The notes under the pieces are model-generated. The model saw only the letters and a list, made by a program, of their open reading frames with translations. It was not told where the DNA came from and did no database searches. Position numbers and translations under genes: made by a program. Below are positions 8,545 through 15,792 of a stretch of DNA of 41,690 nt, piece by piece. The stretch spans positions 1-41,690 of the forward strand of contig CAZIVR010000019.1 in NCBI GenBank assembly GCA_964542745.1, written 5' to 3'. Source of the stretch: DATKAB01 sp964542745. GTDB taxonomy: Bacteria; Eisenbacteria; RBG-16-71-46. The stretch's first letter is position 1; every line of letters starts with the position of its first letter.

Positions 8545-9057
8545 TCAGTCGTCCCAGTCGTCGTCCTTGTAGCGGGTTCCGTAGCCGTCGTCCGCGCGCC
8601 ATTCGCCGTGGTACTCGCGCCAGGCGCTGTCGCGCCAGCAGAGATCGCGCACGTAGTCGCCGCTGCGGACCTCGATCACGCGGACCACGCGCGGGTGGTC
8701 GCAGCCGCGGAAGTGGGACCGGGCGCGCTCCAGCGAGCCGTAGCTCACCTCGCAGTAGGGATCCCAGTAGGAGTAGCTGGCGTGCACCGCGGGCTGCGCG
8801 TTCGAGAGCGCCGCGCCGAGCACGAGGCCGCCCACGATCCCGGCCGGGATCGGGCCGGCGTCGGAGTGGCGGTGGACGTAGGTGACGTGCGAAACCGGGG
8901 CGGGCCGCACGTCGCACCGCACCTCGCGGACGTGCTTCCAGCGGCGGTGCCGGCCGCGATCGTGACCCGCCTCGGCCACCGGGGCGACGAGGGTGGTGGC
9001 GAGGGCGCCGAGCACCAGGGTCGCGACCATCCGGCGGGGATCGAGAAGGTTGTGCAT
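8545..9057 (-). CDS. Exported protein of unknown function, His/Arg/Tyr-rich
   Basis: 170 residues from the ATG at 9057, chosen because GGAGGA sits just upstream and the signal peptide (MHNLLDPRRMVATLVLGALATTLVAPVAEAG) begins there. After the signal comes a basic His-rich segment (HDRGRHRRWKHVREVR), a GPIPAGIVGGLVLGAALSNA stretch resembling the glycine-zipper helix of small periplasmic proteins, then a Cys- and Tyr-rich C-terminus with an acidic tail (YKDDDWDD). Four Cys in the mature part could form disulfides. No family recognised. It is followed downstream by the shared hairpin at 8434. Confidence 0.65.
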   Translation of the reverse strand: MHNLLDPRRMVATLVLGALATTLVAPVAEAGHDRGRHRRWKHVREVRCDVRPAPVSHVTYVHRHSDAGPIPAGIVGGLVLGAALSNAQPAVHASYSYWDPYCEVSYGSLERARSHFRGCDHPRVVRVIEVRSGDYVRDLCWRDSAWREYHGEWRADDGYGTRYKDDDWDD

Positions 9058-9212
9058 GGCTTCCTCCGAGGTACGGGTTGAGTGCCTTCGGAGGAGTTCC
9101 ACTGCAGGGCCCGTGCCACCCGGTGCCGGGTGCGGCGAAGCCGCGATTCTCAAGGCTTTTCGGCGTTTGGGGGCGGGGCGCCGGGGCCCGGGGCGCGGCG
9201 CGCGCGGCGACC

Positions 9213-9232
9213 GTGTGGCGCAGCCGCCACAC
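9213..9232 (-). terminator. 8-bp hairpin after the cupredoxin gene
   Basis: GTGTGGCG and its complement CGCCACAC flank a CAGC loop, 18 nt past the cupredoxin stop on the minus strand. There is no clear U-tract. Confidence 0.4.
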
Positions 9233-9250
9233 CCCGGCCGCCCGGCCGGG

Positions 9251-9640
9251 TCAGTTGTTCACGACGCCGTGATTGCCGCCGGTGGCGACCCACTTCACGT
9301 AGCCGCCCGGCTTCACCTGGGCCGGCGAGGGCGTGAAGAAGTTGTCGCCGATGTTCACCGTCACCGAGTCCGCGCCCGAGGCCCCCACCTGGACCGAACC
9401 GCTCATCGACACGCCGTGGACGATGCACCGGTAGCCGTGGGTGCCGGAGACCGTGAACGTGTGCACGAACACCTTCAACGGGCTCGAGCTCGAGAACACG
9501 CCGGAGTTGAAGGTCTCGGGCGCGGGGCCGCCGGAGCCGGGCTGGGTCGAGCCGCCCTTCTTCGAGCATCCGGACGGGGCGAGCGCCGCGAGCGCGGCGA
9601 GGACGGCGAGCGCGGCCCGGGCCGCGAACGTTCGGGTCAT
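9251..9640 (-). CDS. Putative lipoprotein cupredoxin with swapped (circularly permuted) halves
   Basis: 129 residues from the ATG at 9640 (GGAGG 7 nt upstream; the open frame continues upstream without a better start). Signal peptide with lipoprotein-like ALAPSGC (Cys25; Pro at -3 is not ideal). The copper site is plastocyanin-like: Cys72, His75 and Met79 in YRCIVHGVSMSG, plus His124 in TGGNHGVVNN. In ordinary plastocyanin-like domains the GG-VKWVNTGGNHGVV strand pair comes first and the Cys-His-Met loop last. Here the Cys-His-Met half (residues 42-86) comes first and the strand pair with the remaining His (92-129) is the C-terminus, joined by a short GASGAD linker. Likely a periplasmic, lipid-anchored electron carrier next to the flavin cassette. 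Confidence 0.72.
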   Translation of the reverse strand: MTRTFAARAALAVLAALAALAPSGCSKKGGSTQPGSGGPAPETFNSGVFSSSSPLKVFVHTFTVSGTHGYRCIVHGVSMSGSVQVGASGADSVTVNIGDNFFTPSPAQVKPGGYVKWVATGGNHGVVNN

Positions 9641-9750
9641 GCGGATCCTCCACGGGGAACTCGACGGGAACGGCGCGCGGCGCGGTGCGCCCGCACGCGG
9701 TTTTCGTGGCTCGGCCAGCATACCGGGGGCGCCGGGCGCCGGCACTCCGC

Positions 9751-9769
9751 GGTTTCCCCGGGGGAAACC
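9751..9769 (-). terminator. Inverted repeat after the flavin cassette
   Basis: GGTTTCCCC, one G, then GGGGAAACC form a 9-bp perfect inverted repeat 6 nt past the stop of the last cassette gene. A realistic hairpin has a shorter stem with a 5-nt loop. Confidence 0.5.
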
Positions 9770-9775
9770 CCGCGC

Positions 9776-10300
9776 TCAGCCTCCCGGGCGCGGATGGCGC
9801 CGCGCGTGGACGCGCCGGCGATGCGTCTCGCCCCGGGCGAGGTAGAGGCCGAGTCCCAGGATCAGGAGCCCGAGCGAGAGCTGGAACAGCGCGAACATCG
9901 TGACCTTGAGCACGGCGAAGCCGGGATGGACGAAGCGCGTGAGCCAGCCCGCGGCCTCGGAGAGCAGCGCCGACCCGAACGAGACCGCGATGCCGGTCAC
10001 CCGGAGCGCGAAGCGGACGGGGACGAAGATCAGCAGGTGGGTGAGGAGCAGCAGCACCAGCGCGAACATCGGCAGGTGCATGTGCGTGACCTCGAGCAGG
10101 CTCTGCGCGGAGCGCGCCGGGATGAACTCGGCTTCGTTGCCGCGGTAGTAGACGGCGACGGTCGCGGGATCGAGCGTCATGTGGCGGAAGTAGAGCGCGA
10201 GGTTGGTGACCCAGAAGCCCGCGAGCAGCAGCACCGCGAAGCCGAGCGTGAGCCGCATGAGCGGATGGTTCTGGTAGCCGCCCGACTGCAGGTACTTCAT
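9776..10300 (-). CDS. Four-helix membrane protein of the flavin cassette
   Basis: 174 residues with four hydrophobic helices: about 15-37 (LTLGFAVLLLAGFWVTNLAL), 73-95 (MHLPMFALVLLLLTHLLIF), 98-120 and 128-150, then a basic tail. Conserved-looking His residues occur at helix ends (YFRHMTLD, EVTHMHLPMF, LLLTHLLIF, TRFVHPGF), as in small b-haem proteins, but no standard cytochrome motif is recognised. The ATG overlaps the stop of the FMN-binding gene by 4 nt, so the two are translationally coupled. It may pass electrons from the quinone pool to the flavinylated protein or anchor it; this is inference. Confidence 0.65.
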   Translation of the reverse strand: MKYLQSGGYQNHPLMRLTLGFAVLLLAGFWVTNLALYFRHMTLDPATVAVYYRGNEAEFIPARSAQSLLEVTHMHLPMFALVLLLLTHLLIFVPVRFALRVTGIAVSFGSALLSEAAGWLTRFVHPGFAVLKVTMFALFQLSLGLLILGLGLYLARGETHRRRVHARRHPRPGG

Positions 10301-10866
10301 CGTTCCCCCGCCCGGCGCGCGGCCGCTTCGCCGCGCGCGGCGACCATGGGCGCCACCACCACCTCCCAGATCGCCACCGCCAGCCGCGCGCTCTCGGCGA
10401 ACGCGCGGGCGCTGAGCGTGGCGCCCGAGAGCGAGGGCAGGTCGCGGCCCGGCGCGAAGCGGTCGTCGGCGCGCCGGCCGCGCATCCGGTCGAGCCAGCG
10501 CGCGGGCGGGCGGTAGTCGGGAGGCTCGTGGAACGACAGGATCTCGACCCGCCGCACCGTCGAGTCCGGCGCCACCACCACCATCAGCGTCGCGGGCATG
10601 GTGCGGATGGTGCGGGTCTCGAAGATCGCGGTGCCCACCAGCGTGTCGCCATGGAAGGCAAGATAGGGCGTGACGAGCGGGCCCGCGAGCCGGGCCTTCG
10701 CGCGCTGCTGCACGGCCCGCACCTGGGCCGGCGTGAGCGCCTCGCTGCGCCGCTCGAGGCGCGCGCCGGGGAACGCCTCGGCCAGCGCCGCGGCGGGCGA
10801 GACGAACGGCGCGGCGGCCGCCGCGGGCGCGTGGAGCGCCAGCGGCAGCGCCGCGGCCGCGAGCAC
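10297..10866 (-). CDS. FMN-binding domain protein with covalent flavinylation motif
   Basis: 189 residues from a GTG at 10866; the true start is uncertain, since no Shine-Dalgarno is visible and the frame extends back into the 3' end of the barrel gene with a non-standard CTG at 10896. A hydrophobic Ala-rich export signal leads. The FMN-binding domain spans about residues 60-170 (LVGTAIFETRTIR, LMVVVAPDSTVRRVEIL) and ends in SLSGATLSA, the S/T-G-A-T flavinylation motif with Thr150 as acceptor. ApbE enzymes attach FMN to such a Thr, and apbE lies two genes upstream. Periplasmic redox carrier; partner and final acceptor unknown. Confidence 0.8.
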   Translation of the reverse strand: MLAAAALPLALHAPAAAAAPFVSPAAALAEAFPGARLERRSEALTPAQVRAVQQRAKARLAGPLVTPYLAFHGDTLVGTAIFETRTIRTMPATLMVVVAPDSTVRRVEILSFHEPPDYRPPARWLDRMRGRRADDRFAPGRDLPSLSGATLSARAFAESARLAVAIWEVVVAPMVAARGEAAARRAGER

Positions 10867-10892
10867 CCGGGCGGCGAGGCGGGGACGCGCGA

Positions 10893-12239
10893 TCAGAACA
10901 GGTACCCGAGCGCCGCGCTCCACTGGCTGGTGGCGGTACGCGCGTCGTTGCGCCGCTGCTGGCGGTCGAGCTTGAGGATCACCTCGGGGTGCGGCTTGAG
11001 GGCGACGCCGGCGGTCACGAGGCGCACCCGGTAGGCGGGGTTGTCGCCACCCGGGGCCAGCCCTTCCTGCTGCGTGTCGTACTCCTCGAGCCGCACGTAG
11101 GGAGCGATCGCCCCCTCCGAGCCGGGCCGGATCAGCGGCCACACGTCGTAGGCGAGCTCGACGTAGCCGCCCGAGAAGCGGTCGCCGAGCCGGGCGTTCC
11201 CGGTGAGGCCGTTCGCGTCCGAGATCGCGGCGGCGTTGTCGAGCGCCCCGCGGGCGAACAGCGCGCGCGCCTCGGCGCCGCGGCCGCTCCAGCGCGCGTG
11301 GCCCTCGAGCAGCGTGGTGCGCGCGCGCTGCCGGACCGTCCCGGCCTGCGGTCCCTGCCACGAGTCCCCGGTGAAGGCGGCCGCGCCCGCGGTCAGGCCC
11401 GGGATCCCCGCGTAGTCGAGGCGCGCGCTGAAGGCCGGATGGGTGGCGGCGGCGCGCGAGCCGCCCTGGCGCCCGCCGCGCAGCGGGCTGGCGGCGCGGA
11501 AGCCGGAGGCGTCGAGGCCCTCGGTCACGTAGGCGCGCCAGCTCAGGCCGCCCGCGTGCTCGCCGTAGACGCCCGCGCCCCCGGCGGCCCACGTGGTGGG
11601 GATCACGTTGCGCTCCACGTCCGGGCGGCGCGCCCCGAAGAACACCGGCGGCTCGTGCATCTCGTTGATGAAGCCGAGCGGCATCAGCAGCTTTCCGGCG
11701 CGCAGGCCCAGCCATGGCGCGACGCGCCAGTCGAGGTAGGCGAACTCCACCAGCACCTCGCCCGAAAGCTCGGCCTCGCCGATCCCGGTGCCCGTGTCCA
11801 CCGCGACCTCGGCCTCGTCCACCACGCCGGCGTGCTCCCACTCGAACTCCGAGTTGAAGAGCAGGCGGTCGTTGAACTTGTGGCCGACGTACAGGATGAC
11901 GCGCAGCAGGTCGAGGCGGTCCACGCCGCCCGAGAGCTTGCCGTCCTGGCGGGCACGGTCCGGCTTGTCGAGCAGCATCTCGCCGTAGCCGCCGACCGAG
12001 ACGCCGCGCGGGGCCCCGTAGACCTTGGCCGCCGCGGGGGCGAGGCCGAGCCGCGCAACCGTGCCCGCGCCCGCGGTGTCGGTGCCGCCGCCGAGCTGCA
12101 TGGCCTCGACCTGGCGGGAGAGCGCCTCGAAGCGGCGCTCGAGCTCCGCGGTGCGATCGTCGTCCGCGGCGGAGGTCGCGGCGGTCGTCGCGAGCGCGAG
12201 GAGCAGGAGGGGAACGAAGCGGGGGCGGAGTCGGGGCAC
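10893..12239 (-). CDS. Outer-membrane porin-like beta-barrel of the flavin cassette
   Basis: 448 residues from a GTG at 12239 preceded by AAAGGA. Signal peptide (VPLLLLALATTAATSAAD), a short coiled-coil (DRTAELERRFEALSRQVEAMQ), then alternating-strand barrel sequence ending in the typical C-terminal aromatic strand WSAALGYLF. Features resemble porins of the phosphate-selective OprO/OprP type or carbohydrate-porin families: GGYGEMLLDKP, a strand with LLFNSEFEWEHAG, and AGKLLMPLGFINEMHEPPVFFG. It presumably gives a substrate or chelate access to the periplasmic flavoprotein. Ends 27 nt before the FMN-binding start used here. Confidence 0.72.
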   Translation of the reverse strand: MPRLRPRFVPLLLLALATTAATSAADDDRTAELERRFEALSRQVEAMQLGGGTDTAGAGTVARLGLAPAAAKVYGAPRGVSVGGYGEMLLDKPDRARQDGKLSGGVDRLDLLRVILYVGHKFNDRLLFNSEFEWEHAGVVDEAEVAVDTGTGIGEAELSGEVLVEFAYLDWRVAPWLGLRAGKLLMPLGFINEMHEPPVFFGARRPDVERNVIPTTWAAGGAGVYGEHAGGLSWRAYVTEGLDASGFRAASPLRGGRQGGSRAAATHPAFSARLDYAGIPGLTAGAAAFTGDSWQGPQAGTVRQRARTTLLEGHARWSGRGAEARALFARGALDNAAAISDANGLTGNARLGDRFSGGYVELAYDVWPLIRPGSEGAIAPYVRLEEYDTQQEGLAPGGDNPAYRVRLVTAGVALKPHPEVILKLDRQQRRNDARTATSQWSAALGYLF

Positions 12240-12352
12240 GGCGGTGTCCTTTCGTATCGAATCGTCCGCCGTCCGGGCGCCGTGAACGCGCCCGAAGCGG
12301 GCCGGATCGTCGGGTTCGGTCGCGCGGCGCAGTGACGCGTCGCGCGGGGTTC

Positions 12353-13498
12353 TCAGTTCATCCAGCGCACGGCGTCGTTCGCCGCGAGCACGTCCAGGTT
12401 CCAGCGCCATCCGCGCAGCCCGCGGCTGTGCGGCTCGAGCCACACCACGCCGATCGCCGGGCGTTCCCGGGCGAATGCTTCGGCCGCGGCGCGGCCCATC
12501 ACCAGCAGCGCGGTCGAGAGCGCGTCGGCGGTGGTGGCGTCGGGTGCCACCACGGCGACCGAGGCGGCGGTCTCCACGGGCTCGCCGCGCCGCGGGTCGA
12601 GCACGTGGCCGAGGCTCCGGCCGCCCGCCCGCAGCGCGCGCTCGGCCTGCCCCGAGGTCGAGACCGCCCCGCCCGCCACGCGCAGGCGGGCCGCGGCCCG
12701 CAGGCGGTCGGCGGGGTGGGCGAGCGCCACGGTTCGCGGCGCGGCGCCGGCGCGCACCAGCGTCTCGCCGCCGAGGTTGAGGATCACGGCCGGGAAGCGG
12801 CGCGCCGGATCCGCGGCCTCGAGCGCGGCGGCGGCGCGGTCGAGCGCGTAGCCCTTGCCGATGCCGCCCAGGTCGAGCGCCGCGCTTGGGTGGAGGAACC
12901 GCACGGTGCGCGCGGCCGGATCGCACGCGACCCGCCGCGAGCCGACCCTCGCGAGCGCGGAGTCGCGCTCGGCGGGCGTGGGCACGCGGCCCGTGCCGCG
13001 AACATCCCAGGCCACGAGCAGCGGCTCGACGGTCGGGTCGAAGGCGCCGCCGGTCTCGCGTGCGAGATCGAGCGCGCGCGCGACCGCCTCGAACAACTCC
13101 GGGGAGCACGCCACGGGAGCCGAGCCGGCGCGGGCGTTGAGCCGGCTCAGTTCGCTCGCGCGGTCCCACGAGGAGAGCAGCGGTTCGAGCCGCGCGATCT
13201 CGTCGAGGGCGACGTTGGCGAGCGCGGCCGCGGCGGCGGACTCGGGCGCGGCCGCGTCCACCCGGGCGATCGCGACGGTGCCCATCAGGGCGCGCGAGCG
13301 CGTGACCGGCCGGGCGGCGTCGGCGCCCGAGGGGGCTTCCGGGGCTTCCGTCGCCGCGCGGGGCTTCGCGGCCGCCACGCCCGCTTCGACGCGCGCCTCC
13401 GCGCGCTCCGCGCCCGGGCGGACGGCGTCGGCGCGGGAGTCCGCGGGCGCCCACGCGATCGTGGCCGCCAGCGCCAGCGCGAAGCGCGCCGCGTTCAC
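12353..13498 (-). CDS. apbE: ApbE family FAD:protein FMN transferase
   Basis: 381 residues from a GTG at 13498, which overlaps the regulator's TGA by 4 nt. Export signal (FALALAATIAWAP). ApbE landmarks are in order: ALMGTVAIARV, SSWDRASELSRLN, GAFDPTVEPLLVAWD, LDLGGIGKGYALDRA, AVILNLGGETLV, then GGAVSTSGQAER, GHVLDPRRGEPV and the metal-site DATTADALSTALLVMG. ApbE transfers FMN from FAD onto a Thr of FMN-binding proteins in the periplasm. The predicted target is the SGAT protein two genes downstream. A low-complexity Ala/Glu/Arg linker of about 40 residues sits between signal and catalytic domain. Confidence 0.9.
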   Translation of the reverse strand: MNAARFALALAATIAWAPADSRADAVRPGAERAEARVEAGVAAAKPRAATEAPEAPSGADAARPVTRSRALMGTVAIARVDAAAPESAAAAALANVALDEIARLEPLLSSWDRASELSRLNARAGSAPVACSPELFEAVARALDLARETGGAFDPTVEPLLVAWDVRGTGRVPTPAERDSALARVGSRRVACDPAARTVRFLHPSAALDLGGIGKGYALDRAAAALEAADPARRFPAVILNLGGETLVRAGAAPRTVALAHPADRLRAAARLRVAGGAVSTSGQAERALRAGGRSLGHVLDPRRGEPVETAASVAVVAPDATTADALSTALLVMGRAAAEAFARERPAIGVVWLEPHSRGLRGWRWNLDVLAANDAVRWMN

Positions 13499-14016
13499 GG
13501 GCGGGCCGGTCCCGGGGTCATGCACGAGAGGTCGCAGGTCGAGCATTCCTCGGCCGGGCGGCAGGAGCGGTGGAACTCGGCGAAGCGGCGCTGGAAGTGC
13601 TCGCGCAGGTCGCGGTCGTCGCGCAGGAGCTGGAGCAGGTCGAGCATGCGCTCGGTGGTCTCGCTGCTCACGTCGTGCTCGAGCCGGCAGGCCTCGTCTT
13701 CGGCGCGGTCGGCGGGAACGCCGAGCAGGTCGCGCAGGAACGCGCGCATCACCGAGAAGCGGTGGTGCACCTGCCGGGCGACGCGCTCGCCCTCGGGGGT
13801 GAGCACGAGGAAGCGGTTGTCGTCGTGCGCGACGAGCGCGCGCGACTCGAGCGGCTTGAGCCCCACCGACAGGGTGGGAGGCGCCACCCCCAGCTCGCGG
13901 GCCACGTCGGTGAGGCGCGCGTAGCCGCGGCGCGCGCGCGTCTCCCAGATCGCGCGCAGGTAGTGCTCGTGGCTGGGCGTGAGGTCGTGGAGCGGGGCGG
14001 ACTTTCCGGAGAGCAC
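13495..14016 (-). CDS. DtxR/MntR-family metal-dependent transcriptional regulator
   Basis: 173 residues from a GTG at 14016 with GGAAGGA upstream. N-terminal winged helix (SHEHYLRAIWET, LTDVARELGVAPPTLSVGLKPLESRALV, FLVLTPEGERVARQVHHR) followed by the dimerisation and metal-binding domain (MRAFLRDLLGVPADRAEDEACRLEHDVSSETTERML). E/C/H ligands are present (EACRLEHDVS, REHFQRRFAEFH). The C-terminal tail has a Cys cluster (CRPAEECSTCDLSC) seen in other bacterial IdeR/MntR relatives. It has no SH3-like third domain. It heads the cassette and a TTAG-N6-CTAA box lies 22 nt upstream, so Fe(II)- or Mn(II)-dependent autorepression is likely. Confidence 0.88.
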   Translation of the reverse strand: MLSGKSAPLHDLTPSHEHYLRAIWETRARRGYARLTDVARELGVAPPTLSVGLKPLESRALVAHDDNRFLVLTPEGERVARQVHHRFSVMRAFLRDLLGVPADRAEDEACRLEHDVSSETTERMLDLLQLLRDDRDLREHFQRRFAEFHRSCRPAEECSTCDLSCMTPGPARP

Positions 14017-14037
14017 GTTCGGGTTTCCTTCCGGGAA

Positions 14038-14051
14038 TTAGGGCCGACTAA
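14038..14051 (-). promoter_or_regulatory. DtxR-type operator-like palindrome TTAG-N6-CTAA
   Basis: TTAGGGCCGACTAA lies 21 nt upstream of the regulator's GTG. Its TTAG/CTAA arms and 6-nt spacer resemble the core of DtxR/IdeR boxes (TTAGG...CCTAA), and it is AT-rich against the background. Confidence 0.5.
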
Positions 14052-14109
14052 GACAACTGCGGCGGCACTAATAACCGGGGAGGGAACGTGCGTCAAGCCG
14101 GTGGGGCGG

Positions 14110-14646
14110 TCAGCCCCGGCCGTTCTTCCCGCCGCTCACGTCCAGCGCGGCGAGCAGCAGGAGCAGGGCTTCGAGGTCGGGAAGGCCGCGGCCCGACTCC
14201 TCGAGCCTCACCCGCGACTCGTGCTTGAGCGGGCTCCAGAGCCAGACCTGGCGCACCAGCGGATGGCCTTCGCCGGTCTCGAGCACCTGGGTGCTGCCGA
14301 GCCAGTTCTCGGGACGCCGGACGAGCGGCGGGGCGCCGGCGCGCTCCACCCGAACCTGTCGCAGGCCGGCGAGGCCCGAGCGCAGGACCGGCGCTTCCGC
14401 CCCGTCCGCGATCACTTCGAAGGTCCGGAGCCATCCCGCGCGCAGCGTCCAGCGCGTGTCGTGGGTGGCCGCGTCGAAGCGCCGGCTCCACAGCCCCGGC
14501 CGGACGAGGCGCGCCACCGGCGCCCCGTCGGCGATCAGGAACCAGCGGGAGCCGAGCCGCTGCGGCTGAACCCAGCGCAGGGACTCGACCCGGCGCCAGT
14601 CGGCGCGCGCGAGCGGCGTGGTCTCGTCGAGAAGGGGGATCGTCAC
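14110..14646 (-). CDS. Conserved hypothetical protein, third gene of the SPFH operon
   Basis: 178 residues from a GTG at 14646 that overlaps the ribbon-helix-helix gene's stop by 4 nt. No signal or membrane helix. The sequence is rich in Trp, Arg and Leu with repeating short strands (RWVQPQRLGSRWFLIADGAPVA, HDTRWTLRAGWLRTFEVIA, GLAGLRQVRVERAG, RQVWLWSPLKHESRVRLE), which would suit a tubby/LURP-like beta-barrel. A Leu-rich C-terminal helix (LPDLEALLLLLAALDVSG) ends it. Function unknown; tight coupling to the SPFH and Arc-like genes is the main clue. Confidence 0.65.
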   Translation of the reverse strand: MTIPLLDETTPLARADWRRVESLRWVQPQRLGSRWFLIADGAPVARLVRPGLWSRRFDAATHDTRWTLRAGWLRTFEVIADGAEAPVLRSGLAGLRQVRVERAGAPPLVRRPENWLGSTQVLETGEGHPLVRQVWLWSPLKHESRVRLEESGRGLPDLEALLLLLAALDVSGGKNGRG

Positions 14647-14831
14647 GAGGGCTTCCTCCGGTCGCGCGCGGTCTTGCCGCCGCCCGGCGCGCGCCCGGTT
14701 TCCTCGAGCGCGCGCCTCAGCAGGTATTCGATCTGGCCGTTCAGGCTCCGCAGGTCGTCCGAGGCCCAGCGCTGCAGGGCCTCGAAGACCGCGGGGTCCA
14801 ACCGGAGCAGGAAAGGCTTTCGCTCCGCCAC
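14643..14831 (-). CDS. Arc/MetJ-like ribbon-helix-helix DNA-binding protein
   Basis: 62 residues from a GTG at 14831 with GGGAGG upstream. A beta-strand of the ribbon-helix-helix type (KPFLLRLD) is followed by two helices (PAVFEALQRWASDDL, SLNGQIEYLLRRALEE), the Arc-family pattern; alternating F/L/R residues of the strand would enter the major groove. It lies 13 nt after the SPFH gene. It is the obvious candidate to bind the three 8-bp repeats upstream of the operon. Confidence 0.82.
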   Translation of the reverse strand: MAERKPFLLRLDPAVFEALQRWASDDLRSLNGQIEYLLRRALEETGRAPGGGKTARDRRKPS

Positions 14832-14844
14832 GACGACCTCCCGG

Positions 14845-15714
14845 CTACTGGTAGATCGTGCCCGTGTTCACCACCGGCTGCGCGTGCCGGTCGCTGCACA
14901 GCACGACGAGCAGGTTGCTGACCATGGCGGCCTTGCGGTCGTTGTCCAGCTCCACCACCGAGCGCTGGGAAAGGGATTCGAGCGCCATTTCGACCATGCC
15001 GACCGCGCCCTCCACGATCTTCACGCGCGCGGCCACGATCGCGCTCGCCTGCTGCCGCTGCAGCATCGCGCTGGCGATCTCCGGCGCGTAGGCGAGGTGG
15101 CTGATGCGGGCCTCGATCACCTCGACGCCGGCCTTGTTGAGGCGCTCCTGCACCTCGCGCTTCAGCTGGTCGGCGACCTCGGTGATGTTCCCGCGCAGCG
15201 ACATCTGGCCCTCGTCGTGCGCGTCGTAGGGATGGCCGGACGCGAGATTCCGGAGCGCGGCCTCGGTCTGGACCTTCACGAAGTTCTCGTAGTTGTCCAC
15301 TTCGAACATCGCCTCCGCCGTGTCCACCACGCGCCACACCACCACCGACGCGATCTCGATGGGGTTGCCGTCGTGGTCGTTCACCTTGAGCTTTCCGCTC
15401 TCGAAGTTCCGCACGCGCACCGAGATTTTCCGGCGCCCCGTGAGCGGGTTCACGTACCAGAGGCCCGGCTTGCGCAGCGTGCCGACGTAGTTTCCGAACA
15501 GCTGAACCACCTGGGACTCGTTCGGGTTGACCACGCTGAGACCCGCCAGCGAAAACGCCGCGACCGCGGTCACCACCACGGAGGCGACGATGCCCACTCC
15601 CGAGCCGGCACGCGCCGACGCCACCAGCGCCCAGACCGAAAGCCCCAGCACCACCAACAGCAGGATCAGCACGAACCCACCCGACGAAGCGTTCGCTTCC
15701 CGTTCGCGAATCAT
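14845..15714 (-). CDS. SPFH/Band 7 domain membrane protein
   Basis: 289 residues; ATG at 15714 preceded by AAGGAGGAAA. Two N-terminal hydrophobic helices (about 13-32 and 39-62) anchor an SPFH domain (VVNPNESQVVQLFGNYVGTL, GLWYVNPL, SVRVRNFES, EIASVVVWRVVDTAEAMFEVDNY) and the helical region (LNKAGVEVIEARISHLAYAPEIASAMLQRQQASAIVAARVKIVEGAV). Prokaryotic SPFH proteins of this length form membrane-organising or protease-associated assemblies. It is the first gene of a three-gene operon (SPFH, Arc-like, unknown). Confidence 0.9.
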   Translation of the reverse strand: MIREREANASSGGFVLILLLVVLGLSVWALVASARAGSGVGIVASVVVTAVAAFSLAGLSVVNPNESQVVQLFGNYVGTLRKPGLWYVNPLTGRRKISVRVRNFESGKLKVNDHDGNPIEIASVVVWRVVDTAEAMFEVDNYENFVKVQTEAALRNLASGHPYDAHDEGQMSLRGNITEVADQLKREVQERLNKAGVEVIEARISHLAYAPEIASAMLQRQQASAIVAARVKIVEGAVGMVEMALESLSQRSVVELDNDRKAAMVSNLLVVLCSDRHAQPVVNTGTIYQ

Positions 15715-15751
15715 GGCCCTTTTCCTCCTTCGTGCGGCCGACGGCCGCGGT

Positions 15752-15781
15752 TGATGTCAGAATGATATCACTCTGATGTCA
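15752..15781 (-). promoter_or_regulatory. Three tandem 8-bp operators spaced exactly 11 bp
   Basis: TGATGTCA at 15752-15759, TGATATCA at 15763-15770 and TGATGTCA at 15774-15781. The middle copy is a perfect palindrome and the others differ by one base. Starts are 11 bp apart, one helical turn. The array lies 38 bp upstream of the SPFH start and downstream of a TTGACG -35-like hexamer. Confidence 0.65.
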
Positions 15782-15786
15782 TCGGC

Positions 15787-15792
15787 CGTCAA
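15787..15792 (-). promoter_or_regulatory. -35-like hexamer TTGACG of the SPFH operon
   Basis: TTGACG on the minus strand sits just upstream of the operator array; -10-like sequence (GATATC at 17-bp spacing or TATCAT at 19) falls inside the middle repeat. Confidence 0.45.
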
